A stretch of 18,303 bases of DNA from positions 1 through 18,303 of the forward strand of contig JAFQII010000205.1 of the NCBI GenBank assembly GCA_017397605.1. The letters run 5' to 3'. The stretch is from Clostridia bacterium. Its GTDB lineage: Bacteria > Bacillota > Clostridia > Oscillospirales > CAG-382. The notes under the pieces were generated by a model that saw nothing but the letters and a program-made list of their open reading frames with translations, did not search any database and had not been told where the DNA came from. Positions 6,307 to 12,940 of the stretch are shown in pieces. Made by a program: the position numbers and the translations under genes. The stretch's first letter is position 1. Every line of letters starts with the position of its first letter.

Positions 6307-6714
6307 TTATACGCCGAAGCCACGTTCGTTGTATGCGGTAGCGAGGGTGTTTGCGTTTTCGATGACCTGATACATCGCAACATACAGCAGAGGCGCAAAG
6401 CAGAAGAAGCCGAGCAGCATCCACAGCAGAACGGACGAGCCCTTGTTGGGAACCGGTACGTTGTAACGGGAGCCGTTGAGGTACATGCGGTCTGCGATCG
6501 AGATCCACCAGTAGATGCCGTAGATGCCGCAGGTGACCAAGGTCAGCAGGAACATTTTGAGCAGCCCCGCAGTCTTTTTGCCGTCGCCCTCACACATGAT
6601 GTTGACGTCTTTTGCAAGGTCGTAGATGAACCACAAGCTGTAGATGCCGCAGGTGATCAGCGTCAGCAGAATGTACTTGAGAATGCCGCGGTCGGTCTTG
6701 ATGTGTGCAACCAT
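6307..6714 (-). CDS. DUF4234-like small membrane protein with an internal repeat
   Basis: This 135-residue membrane protein has three hydrophobic stretches: about 11-31, 51-72 and 94-116. The first two are copies of one another. LLTLITCGIYSLWFIYDLA (about 16-34) and LLTLVTCGIYGIYWWISIA (about 56-74) are exactly 40 residues apart, and the DNA retains an identical 17-base stretch at 6520-6536 and 6640-6656. The pattern of a hydrophobic helix ending in GIYxxYW fits the DUF4234 family, of unknown function. The C-terminal part, QVIENANTLATAYNERG, is the polar tail usual in this family. The start has AAGGAG with good spacing. It follows the DUF2752-like gene by 25 bases on the same strand, and the pair ends at a strong terminator. 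No biochemical role can be assigned. Confidence 0.8.
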   Translation of the reverse strand: MVAHIKTDRGILKYILLTLITCGIYSLWFIYDLAKDVNIMCEGDGKKTAGLLKMFLLTLVTCGIYGIYWWISIADRMYLNGSRYNVPVPNKGSSVLLWMLLGFFCFAPLLYVAMYQVIENANTLATAYNERGFGV

Positions 6715-6739
6715 TGAAAATCTCCTTGAATTTATATTT

Positions 6740-7165
6740 TTAATTTTTTAGCAGGGATAGGATGTGTTCCGCCGCGCGTACGAGCGCACCGTCTTGGGGC
6801 GCAAACACGACGACGGTGTCCGACGGGTCCGCCATGCGCACGGCATAAACGGCGATTGCGATGCCAACGATCGAATAAAATGCGATGCGGCACACACGCG
6901 AGCGTTTTTCCAGCGCGAGCAGAACCAGCGCGACCGGCACGAGCCAGAACAGCGGATGGTACGAAAACGCGTCCGCAAAACGCAGGCACAGCGCAGAAAC
7001 GCATGCGCGCGTCAGTCCGCACCCGGGGCAGGAAACGCCCGTGAGAAATTTGATCGGGCAGGTGATGCCCAGCGCAAACATCAAAAGGTACGCGCCGAAA
7101 ACGCCGCACAGAAACAAAAGGATACGCCGTCGGGCGCAAAGCCATGATCGGATTCGGGACAGCAT
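6740..7165 (-). CDS. DUF2752-like small membrane protein
   Basis: This 141-residue membrane protein carries the family signature SCPGCGLTRA at about residues 45-54 (C46, C49, R53), followed by a YHPLFW segment at 69-74. Hydrophobic segments lie at about 15-35, 72-86 and 96-110. DUF2752 proteins are widespread in bacteria and have no settled function; the CPGCG pair suggests metal binding or a redox-active site, which is inference. The ATG at 7165 is chosen because GAGG stands five bases upstream, while the frame extending to 7300 has no binding site and crosses the promoter region. It pairs with the DUF4234-like gene downstream in a two-gene unit. Confidence 0.8.
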   Translation of the reverse strand: MLSRIRSWLCARRRILLFLCGVFGAYLLMFALGITCPIKFLTGVSCPGCGLTRACVSALCLRFADAFSYHPLFWLVPVALVLLALEKRSRVCRIAFYSIVGIAIAVYAVRMADPSDTVVVFAPQDGALVRAAEHILSLLKN

Positions 7166-7205
7166 ATGCGCCTCGTTAAGCAAAAATGTAAATTCTTTGT
7201 GAACC

Positions 7206-7211
7206 ATTATA
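7206..7211 (-). promoter_or_regulatory. Possible -10 box for the DUF2752-DUF4234 unit
   Basis: A perfect TATAAT on the minus strand lies about 40 bases upstream of the chosen ATG at 7165. No good -35 box stands at 16-18 bases, so it would need an activator or be a weak promoter. The 192-base divergent region 7166-7357 otherwise holds only the hydrolase promoter. Confidence 0.3.
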
Positions 7212-7294
7212 AATGTAACATGTGAACACGGTATGAACAAACGGCAGGAAAACCATTCTTTTTGCACTTTTCGGAGGGAAATTGTCGTGATGTC

Positions 7295-7323
7295 TTGCAA
7301 AAAACGCGTTTGTGTGGTATTCT
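7295..7323 (+). promoter_or_regulatory. Promoter of the secreted hydrolase gene
   Basis: TTGCAA at 7295-7300 and TATTCT at 7318-7323 are separated by exactly 17 bases and lie about 35 bases before the ATG at 7358. Each box matches four of the six consensus positions, so a moderate sigma-A promoter is likely. Confidence 0.55.
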
Positions 7324-7357
7324 ATATAAAAATAGGAAGTAATAGGAGAACCGTGAT

Positions 7358-8341
7358 ATGAAAAAACTGTTTTGCATCCTGCTTGCGGCTGTTTTGCTTT
7401 GCATGCCGCTTTCGGTACTTGCGGGAGACATCAATACATCGGAGAAGCGCACGTACGAAAACGCGGACACCGTGTTGCCGTACCGTCTGATCTTGCCCGA
7501 AAACTACGACGAGACCAAAACGTATCCCATGCTGGTCTTTTTGCACGGTGCGGGCGAACGCGGCAACGACAATGAGCTGCAGTTTTTCCATTGCGTGCAG
7601 TATCTGCACGACAATATGCCCGAGTGCATCATCGTCGCGCCCCAGTGCCCCGCAAATCACCAGTGGGTGGATACCCCCTGGGCAAACGGCGCGTATTCCA
7701 TTGACGCCGTTCCCGAGTCCAACGAGTTAAAGGCTGTCGTGGAGCTGTTGCAATCGCTGGAAGAGGAGTTTTCCGTGGATTCCGCCCGCATTTACGCGGC
7801 GGGCATTTCGATGGGCGGATTCGGCACTTGGGATCTGATGATGCGCCACAACGATTATTTTGCGGCAGGCATTCCCGTTTGCGGCGGGGGTGACCCCTCG
7901 CAGGGTGAATCTCTCAAGGATACGCCCTTGTACGTCTTCCACGGAGACGCGGACACGGCTGTTCCGATCTCCGGCTCAACGCAGACCGTCGATGCGATCA
8001 AAGAGGCGGGCGGAACCAAGGTTGAGTATACGATCTACCAAGGCGCGGGTCACGGCATCTGGAACACTGCGTTCCAGATGGAAGGCCTTTTGGACAAGCT
8101 GTTGGCGCAAAAGCTCTCCGACCGTTATCCGACCGAGGAAAGCGTAGAGGAATCGAGCGAGGCGGAAAGCAGCGAAGAGGCTTCTTCCGAAACGCCCTCT
8201 GCCGAACCGGCTGTTTCCGAGACGGAGAGCGAATCCGAGGACGGCGAAAACGGCTTGCTGATTCCGATATTGCTTGCGGCGGCGGTCTTGATCGTTGTTG
8301 CGGTTGCGGCGGTTTTGGTCGTCAAAGCAAAAAAGCGCTAA
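7358..8341 (+). CDS. Secreted, membrane-anchored alpha/beta-hydrolase (esterase/dienelactone hydrolase-like)
   Basis: This is a 327-residue surface protein. It has a signal peptide (1-22, MKKLFCILLAAVLLCMPLSV then LAG) and an alpha/beta-hydrolase domain to about residue 255. A serine/glutamate-rich linker (about 259-297), one membrane helix (about 299-323) and a KAKKR cytoplasmic end follow. The catalytic serine is S151 in GISMGGFG, the acid is probably D199 in HGDADTAVP, and the histidine is H232 in GAGHGIW. LVFLHGAGERG (59-69) supplies the oxyanion-side motif. The arrangement resembles the PHB-depolymerase/feruloyl-esterase-like group, predicted to act on polysaccharide esters or other external esters. 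The linker-plus-helix anchor places the enzyme outside the cell, tethered to the membrane; no LPxTG is present. An AGGAG site precedes the start. It stands alone between a divergent pair and the rpmH operon. Confidence 0.85.
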   Translation: MKKLFCILLAAVLLCMPLSVLAGDINTSEKRTYENADTVLPYRLILPENYDETKTYPMLVFLHGAGERGNDNELQFFHCVQYLHDNMPECIIVAPQCPANHQWVDTPWANGAYSIDAVPESNELKAVVELLQSLEEEFSVDSARIYAAGISMGGFGTWDLMMRHNDYFAAGIPVCGGGDPSQGESLKDTPLYVFHGDADTAVPISGSTQTVDAIKEAGGTKVEYTIYQGAGHGIWNTAFQMEGLLDKLLAQKLSDRYPTEESVEESSEAESSEEASSETPSAEPAVSETESESEDGENGLLIPILLAAAVLIVVAVAAVLVVKAKKR

Positions 8342-8387
8342 AAACTGCCAAAAAACGCATTTTCTTCAAAAAAATTCGCATTTCTAC

Positions 8388-8416
8388 TTGACAAAAGGAT
8401 AAAACTGTGGTAATAA
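8388..8416 (+). promoter_or_regulatory. Promoter of the rpmH-rnpA-yidD-yidC-jag operon
   Basis: A perfect -35 TTGACA at 8388-8393 is followed after 17 bases by TAATAA at 8411-8416, with an extended -10 TGG immediately before it. It lies about 110 bases before rpmH, leaving a leader of about 100 bases. Confidence 0.75.
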
Positions 8417-8433
8417 TATTTATTGGCACTCCT

Positions 8434-8458
8434 ATGCCATTTCCTTTGAAATCGGCAT
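8434..8458 (+). promoter_or_regulatory. Hairpin in the rpmH leader
   Basis: Within the untranslated leader, ATGCC ATTTC (8434-8443) pairs with GAAAT and GGCAT (8448-8458) around a CTTT loop, with one bulged C. There are ten pairs in all. It has no T-tract, so it is not a terminator. A role in mRNA stability or autogenous control of L34 is possible but unproven. Confidence 0.5.
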
Positions 8459-8524
8459 GAGCAGCCATTTTGCGCCGACGGTGAGCGCGGATAGAAATTA
8501 CCGGACATGGAGGTGTAAATAAAC

Positions 8525-8659
8525 ATGAAACGTACGTACCAGCCCAAAAAGAGACACAGAATGAAGGAGCACGGCTTCCGCAAGAGAATGGCAACTGCAA
8601 ACGGCAGAAAGGTTCTCAAGAGAAGACGCGCAAAGGGCAGATATCAGCTGACCTATTGA
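8525..8659 (+). CDS. rpmH: Ribosomal protein L34 (bL34)
   Basis: This gene encodes 44 residues, the standard size, starting [20 protein letters not shown] and ending GRYQLTY. The high arginine/lysine content and the near-invariant MKRTYQP and HGFRKRM motifs make the assignment certain. L34 is a late-assembling protein of the large ribosomal subunit. The ATG at 8525 is preceded by GGAGGTG. It is the first gene of an operon with rnpA 39 bases downstream, the arrangement seen in nearly all bacteria. Confidence 0.98.
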   Translation: MKRTYQPKKRHRMKEHGFRKRMATANGRKVLKRRRAKGRYQLTY

Positions 8660-8698
8660 GTTTTGGTCTGTATATTTCCGAGCAAGGCGGTTTGCGGC

Positions 8699-9058
8699 AT
8701 GAACGGCAAAAAGTACAAGCTGTACCCTCTGAAATTGAACCATTTGTTTACCCGCGCATATCGCAAGGGCAAGAGCTATGGTTCGTCGACGATGGTGCTG
8801 TATGTGTTGTCGGGTCGTGACAGAGACCGTACCTTGCTCGGTATTACTGTTTCCAAAAAACGCGGCAAGGCCGTGGTGCGCAACCGTGTCAAACGGCATT
8901 TGCGTGAGGCTTACCGCTACTACCTGCCGAATCTTAAGAACGGAAAACTGATCGTCATCGTTGCAAAGCAACCCGCGGTCGACGCAGATTTCACCGTGAT
9001 CCGCGACGAGCTTGGGTATTTATTGGGCAAGGCAACCCTTCTTGAGGATTCGAAATGA
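8699..9058 (+). CDS. rnpA: Ribonuclease P protein component
   Basis: This 119-residue basic protein binds the RNase P RNA and helps it trim the 5' leader of precursor tRNAs. The signature [13 protein letters not shown] at residues 61-73 is the conserved RNA-contacting helix, and [14 protein letters not shown] just before it is also typical. The ATG at 8699 has AAGGCGG eight bases upstream. The frame is open upstream to a TTG at 8663, but that extension is cysteine-containing and lacks family similarity. The last four bases overlap yidD (ATGA), indicating coupled translation. Confidence 0.97.
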   Translation: MNGKKYKLYPLKLNHLFTRAYRKGKSYGSSTMVLYVLSGRDRDRTLLGITVSKKRGKAVVRNRVKRHLREAYRYYLPNLKNGKLIVIVAKQPAVDADFTVIRDELGYLLGKATLLEDSK

Positions 9059-9294
9059 AACGTATTTGTATAGGACTGATACGTTTTTACCAAAAGCATA
9101 TTTCTCCGGCATTACCGCCATGTTGCCGCTATGTGCCGACGTGTTCCCAGTATGCGATCGAAGCGATCGAAAAACGAGGGGTGTTCGTCGGCATTTTTTT
9201 GGCTGTCAGGCGGCTTTTGCGTTGCAATCCGCTGGGCGGATTTGGGTATGACCCCGTCCCCGAGCGGACACGGAAGAAACGTGCACCCAAATAA
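9055..9294 (+). CDS. yidD: Membrane protein insertion efficiency factor YidD
   Basis: This 79-residue protein shows the full YidD pattern. An amphipathic N-terminal helix ([19 protein letters not shown]) is followed by [16 protein letters not shown] at 23-38 and [14 protein letters not shown] at 56-69. YidD sits at the inner face of the membrane and aids YidC-dependent insertion. The start codon overlaps the rnpA stop by four bases, and the gene is followed by yidC after 21 bases, the usual order. Confidence 0.97.
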   Translation: MKRICIGLIRFYQKHISPALPPCCRYVPTCSQYAIEAIEKRGVFVGIFLAVRRLLRCNPLGGFGYDPVPERTRKKRAPK

Positions 9295-9315
9295 TGAGAG
9301 GTATCAAATTACAAC

Positions 9316-10713
9316 ATGAGTCTGATCTACCTGCCTTTCAGTTACATTATGAAGGCGTGTGTCTTCATTTCGGGCAACTCGTATCTGTTTGGTTTGTTTT
9401 TCTTTGCGTTGGCGTTTGAGTTGATTTTGTTTCCGCTTGCGATCAAGCAGCAAAAATCTTCTATCGCAATGGCAAAGATCCGCCCGAAGGAAAAAGCGAT
9501 CATGGACAAGTACGCGGGCAGAACCGACCGCGTCACTCAGCAAAAAATGCAGCAGGAACTGCAGGAAATGCGCCAGCAGGAGGGATACAATCCGTTTTCC
9601 GGCTGTTTGCCTTTGCTGATCCAGCTGCCGTTGATTTTTATCTTGTTTGCGATCGTCCGTTATCCCGTGCAGTATTCGTCCGACTTCTCCGACAGCGCGG
9701 TCACGCAGATCGAAACGACTGTCATCGAACAGCACGAGAATTACAATGAGGAAACTGCGTTCCACGAAATGTTTGCGCAGTACACCTTTGATTATGTTGA
9801 AAACATCCGCGAGCATCTTGTAAAAGATAACGAAGCCGCAAAAGAGGCAAACGACCTTTTGATCGAGAAGCTCACGCAGCTCGGTTATACCCAGCTCGAA
9901 AAAGACCAGAAGCGCGACACCTATGCCAACGGGTTTGAAAAATACACGATGGCAGAAAAGGCTGCGGGATACCGTGAGCTTGCTTCTGCCGATATCATCT
10001 GCAATTTCGGCGAGGATTACGTAGCGAGCCTCAAGGAGCAGGGTGCTCTGGACGCAGAGTACGATGCGGAGCTGTTTCCGCTTCATTCTACCGAAAACGG
10101 AGAGAAATTTGAGGATATGATCCCCAGCTTCTCGTTTTTGGGCATCAACCTGCTGGCAACGCCGTCCTTCTCGGACAACGATACCTGGCGCGACTGGATC
10201 CTTTTGCTGATCCCGCTTTTGGTCTTTTTGACCTCTTTCCTGAGCCACAAGCTGATGACCAGATTCCAGACCAACGTGCAGACGGATGCCAACGGCAACC
10301 CCGTCGGACAGGGCTTGTTTATGTCCGTCGGTATGCCTTTGATCTCCGCGGTGTTTACGTTGCAGTTCCCTGCGGCGATCGGTGCGTACTGGATCTGGCG
10401 TACGCTGATCTCCATGGCCAAGACGCCGATCGTCAACAAGCTCTGGCCTGTCCCCAAGCTGACCGAAGAGGAGATGGAAGCGGCAGTCCGCGAGCTCAAG
10501 AGCAAGGAAAAGACCAAAAAGAAAAAGGTCATCACCATCGAGGTGGACGAGGACGACGACAGCTATGCAGATCTTGAGGTGCAGGGCACAGGCGCCGCAC
10601 CGCGTATCGAAAGCGCGCGTCCCAAGGCGGACGGCAAAAAGAAGGCAGACCTGCCTTACCGCAAGCCGACCAAGATTGAGATGCTTTCCGCAGACGATGA
10701 TTCTGAAGAATGA
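9316..10713 (+). CDS. yidC: Membrane protein insertase YidC/Oxa1, long-insert form
   Basis: This 465-residue insertase integrates membrane proteins alone or with Sec. The core helices are readable. The first is at about 22-42 (ending FELILFPLAIKQQKS), followed by a cytoplasmic coiled-coil hairpin (MAKIRPKEKAIMDKYAGRTD and KMQQELQEMRQQEGYNP). Further helices lie at 96-117, 292-312 and two near 335-370. A hydrophilic segment of about 150 residues (about 119-270) separates the second and third core helices, far longer than in Bacillus SpoIIIJ. The C-terminal tail is charged: lysines near 395-404, then acidic. No cleavable lipoprotein signal is present, unlike Bacillus homologues. Residue 35 is glutamate where a positively charged residue is expected. 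The binding site AGAGG is rather far (about 14 bases) from the ATG at 9316. Confidence 0.93.
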   Translation: MSLIYLPFSYIMKACVFISGNSYLFGLFFFALAFELILFPLAIKQQKSSIAMAKIRPKEKAIMDKYAGRTDRVTQQKMQQELQEMRQQEGYNPFSGCLPLLIQLPLIFILFAIVRYPVQYSSDFSDSAVTQIETTVIEQHENYNEETAFHEMFAQYTFDYVENIREHLVKDNEAAKEANDLLIEKLTQLGYTQLEKDQKRDTYANGFEKYTMAEKAAGYRELASADIICNFGEDYVASLKEQGALDAEYDAELFPLHSTENGEKFEDMIPSFSFLGINLLATPSFSDNDTWRDWILLLIPLLVFLTSFLSHKLMTRFQTNVQTDANGNPVGQGLFMSVGMPLISAVFTLQFPAAIGAYWIWRTLISMAKTPIVNKLWPVPKLTEEEMEAAVRELKSKEKTKKKKVITIEVDEDDDSYADLEVQGTGAAPRIESARPKADGKKKADLPYRKPTKIEMLSADDDSEE

Positions 10714-10724
10714 GGAAAAAGAAT

Positions 10725-11351
10725 ATGTTAAGAGAAGTTATTGCGACCGGCAAGACCGTTGCTTTGGCAGTGGAAGCGGGCGCGGCTGAGCTTGGCAAGA
10801 CACCCGAGCAGGTTCAGCACGAGGTGCTTGACGAAGGCAAAAAGGGCTTGTTCGGCATCGGCGCAACCGAAGCAAAGGTTCGCGTGTTTGTGCCGGAGAC
10901 TCCCGCGATCCGTGCGGTAGAGTTTTTGGAGAAATTGATCGAAAATATGAGACTCAACGCGTCTGTAGAGGTCGTGTCCGAAACAGACGAGGAAGTCAGC
11001 CTCAACGTAGTCGGCGAGGGCTTGGGCGCTCTCATCGGCAGACGCGGCGACGTGCTGGATTCCGTTCAGTACCTTGCGACGCTGTCCGCAAACCTCGGCA
11101 GACCCGGTTATTACCGCGTGTCCGTCGATGCGCAGGGCTACCGCGCAAAACGTGCCGAGACGCTCAAGGGCATCGCGCACCGTATGGCGGAAAAGGTGCT
11201 TCGTTACCACCGCTCCTTTGCGCTTGATCCGATGTCCGCTTACGAGCGCCGCATCGTGCATGCCGCATGTCAGGAGATCGAGGGCGTGACCACCTATTCC
11301 GTAGGCGAGGGCGCAGACCGCAAGATCGTCATTTCTCTCGAAAAGAAATAA
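10725..11351 (+). CDS. jag: KH/R3H RNA-binding protein Jag (KhpB)
   Basis: This 208-residue cytoplasmic RNA-binding protein has three parts. The Jag N-terminal domain starts MLREVIATGKTVALAVEAGA and contains the GKKGLFGIG motif. A KH domain has GALIGRRG at about 101-108, and an R3H domain contains the R175-x3-H179 pair in YERRIVHAAC. KhpB works with KhpA on mRNA and cell-wall/cell-division control in Firmicutes. The ATG at 10710 overlaps the yidC stop (ATGA) but lacks a binding site. The in-frame ATG at 10725 has GAGG about nine bases upstream and gives the usual N-terminus, so it is preferred. It is the last gene of the rpmH operon, followed by a strong terminator. Confidence 0.95.
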   Translation: MLREVIATGKTVALAVEAGAAELGKTPEQVQHEVLDEGKKGLFGIGATEAKVRVFVPETPAIRAVEFLEKLIENMRLNASVEVVSETDEEVSLNVVGEGLGALIGRRGDVLDSVQYLATLSANLGRPGYYRVSVDAQGYRAKRAETLKGIAHRMAEKVLRYHRSFALDPMSAYERRIVHAACQEIEGVTTYSVGEGADRKIVISLEKK

Positions 11352-11359
11352 TCAAAAGC

Positions 11360-11394
11360 ACCACCCGAAAACGCGCGTTTTCGGGTGGTTTTTA
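11360..11394 (+). terminator. Rho-independent terminator after jag (probably bidirectional)
   Basis: A perfect 14-pair stem, ACCACCCGAAAACG pairing with CGTTTTCGGGTGGT (11360-11389) and only two bases between, is followed by TTTTT (11389-11393). On the other strand the same stem is followed by GCTTTTGA, so it may also stop transcription of the minus-strand deacetylase ending at 11438. Confidence 0.93.
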
Positions 11395-11395
11395 C

Positions 11396-11424
11396 TTGAC
11401 GAATGTCATATTTTGTGATAAAAT
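11396..11424 (+). promoter_or_regulatory. Promoter-like sequence directed into the 3' end of the deacetylase gene
   Basis: TTGACG (11396-11401), a 17-base spacer and TAAAAT (11419-11424) form a five-of-six plus five-of-six sigma-A match on the plus strand. No gene starts there on that strand; the nearest ATG (11428) opens only a 24-codon frame without a binding site. It would produce RNA antisense to the deacetylase gene, or may be the relic of a promoter for a lost gene. Confidence 0.5.
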
Positions 11425-11437
11425 AATATGATAGATT

Positions 11438-12841
11438 TTACATTGCCGCAAGCTCGGAGACGGTCACGAATTCGTAGCCGCGTGCGCGCAGGGCGGGAAT
11501 GAGCGTTTCCAGCGCCTTTGCGGTCGGGCTGACGCCTGCGACGTAGTCGTGAAATAGAATGACGTCGCCGTCGCGCACGTTGTCAAGCACGGTCTTTATG
11601 ACCGAGTCGACCGAAACGGAAGCCCAGTCGCGCGTATCCACGCGCCACGACCAAAGGACATAGCGATAGCCGAGTGCGTTGACAAGGCGCACCGCGCCCT
11701 CGCTGATGTCGCCGCCCGGCGGCCGAAAGACGGTCGGCGTGATACCGCATTGTTCTTTGAGCAGTGCCGCGGTTGCGTCGAGCTCCTCTGTGAGCCTGTC
11801 ATCGGTCAGCTTGGAAACTGCCGCATGCGTGTAGGTGTGGTTGCCGATCTCGTGCCCCGCCTGATGCACGCGCCGTGTGACGTCCGGATGCGCGGCAATG
11901 TTTTGCCCGATCGGAAAAAACGTTGCTTTGACGCCGTATTTTTGCAAAACGGCGAGAATCTCGTCCGTCTGCGTTTGGTGCGGACCGTCGTCAAAGGTGA
12001 GCGCGATGAACTTGCCCGCGTTTCTGTTTTCGCAAAAAACCAGACCTTGCTCCTTGAGATCGTCGATCTGCACGGATGCCGTCTCTGCAGGGAACTCGTC
12101 CAGCGTGCCGAAACGGTAGCCGCGATTCTTTGCTTCGGTTAAAAAATCGTCCAGAATCGCCGCATTGGTCGCGGAATTGGGGTGCAGTAACAGCACCTCG
12201 CCCGGATGCAGATTGGCAAGTAGTTTTTCGAACGCCTTGTCGGGGCTCATCTGATTGTTGTTGTCCCAATCGGCGTAGGCATACGACCAGAACACGGGCG
12301 TGTAGCCGAATTGCTTGCAAAACGCGAGCGTGTTTTCCGAAAAACTGCCCTCGGGCGGTCGAAAATACGGGGCAAGCTGTTTGCCCGTCAGCTCGGTGTA
12401 AGCGTTCTCGATCCCGCGCAGCTCTTTTTCAAACGCGGACGCATCGGTGATGTGCGACATGTTGCCGTGCGTGGTGCTGTGGTTGCAGACCAAATGCCCT
12501 TCGTCTGCCATACGCGTGACGATTTCGGGATTGTGCTTGATCAGCCCCGGCAGGATAAAAAACGCCGCTTTTGCGTCATGTTTTTGCAAAACGTCCAGCG
12601 TTTTTGCCACGTTGCCGTTTTCGTACCCCGCGTCAAACGTGAGATAGAGCACTTTTTCGCCCGATTCGTTCAGCGCGATCGCGCCGTACTCTTTCCAGAT
12701 ATTGTCTCCTCCGAGCAGTTCGGGTGTGTTGTTTCCGTTCGGCTTAAAAAACCAATTGTGCGTTTGCGCAAATGCGGGTATCGTGCATGTGCAAATGAGC
12801 AAAATAAACGCGATACCAATCGACAAAAAACGTTTTTGCAT
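11438..12841 (-). CDS. Secreted protein with two tandem polysaccharide deacetylase (NodB) domains
   Basis: This 467-residue protein has a signal peptide (about 1-26, ending AFAQ) followed by two NodB homology domains. Domain 1 (about 62-255) has LYLTFDAGYENG (D70; PdaA-like), HSTTH at 121-125, RPPEG at 161-165 and LLLH with H220. Domain 2 (about 276-465) has ALTFDDGPH (282-286 TFDDG), NHTYTH at 334-339, RPPGG at 373-377 and ILFHD with H431. Both keep the metal-binding Asp-His-His set. Such enzymes remove acetyl groups from N-acetylmuramic acid or N-acetylglucosamine in the cell wall. Domain 1 resembles the sporulation enzyme PdaA and domain 2 the PgdA/chitooligosaccharide type. Single-domain enzymes are the rule. 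The ATG at 12841 has AAGGAG ten bases upstream; a TTG just before it is unlikely. Confidence 0.93.
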   Translation of the reverse strand: MQKRFLSIGIAFILLICTCTIPAFAQTHNWFFKPNGNNTPELLGGDNIWKEYGAIALNESGEKVLYLTFDAGYENGNVAKTLDVLQKHDAKAAFFILPGLIKHNPEIVTRMADEGHLVCNHSTTHGNMSHITDASAFEKELRGIENAYTELTGKQLAPYFRPPEGSFSENTLAFCKQFGYTPVFWSYAYADWDNNNQMSPDKAFEKLLANLHPGEVLLLHPNSATNAAILDDFLTEAKNRGYRFGTLDEFPAETASVQIDDLKEQGLVFCENRNAGKFIALTFDDGPHQTQTDEILAVLQKYGVKATFFPIGQNIAAHPDVTRRVHQAGHEIGNHTYTHAAVSKLTDDRLTEELDATAALLKEQCGITPTVFRPPGGDISEGAVRLVNALGYRYVLWSWRVDTRDWASVSVDSVIKTVLDNVRDGDVILFHDYVAGVSPTAKALETLIPALRARGYEFVTVSELAAM

Positions 12842-12940
12842 CAAAAATCATCTCCTTGTTTACTTTGTTTATCGGTAGTGTCTGCAAAAACGGTTTGAAC
12901 CATAACAGAAAATTTTTGTAAATCAAGAAGGCATTTTTCC

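Noticed and set aside
8388..8420. Possible DnaA box or replication origin upstream of rpmH
   Set aside because: TGTGGTAATA differs from TGTGGATAA by a missing base and stands alone; no box cluster, AT-rich unwinding region or dnaA gene is seen.
12845..12940. Strong divergent promoters between the deacetylase and malic enzyme genes
   Set aside because: Only a TTGAAC with a poor -10 (GTAAAT) toward malic enzyme could be found, and nothing convincing toward the deacetylase.
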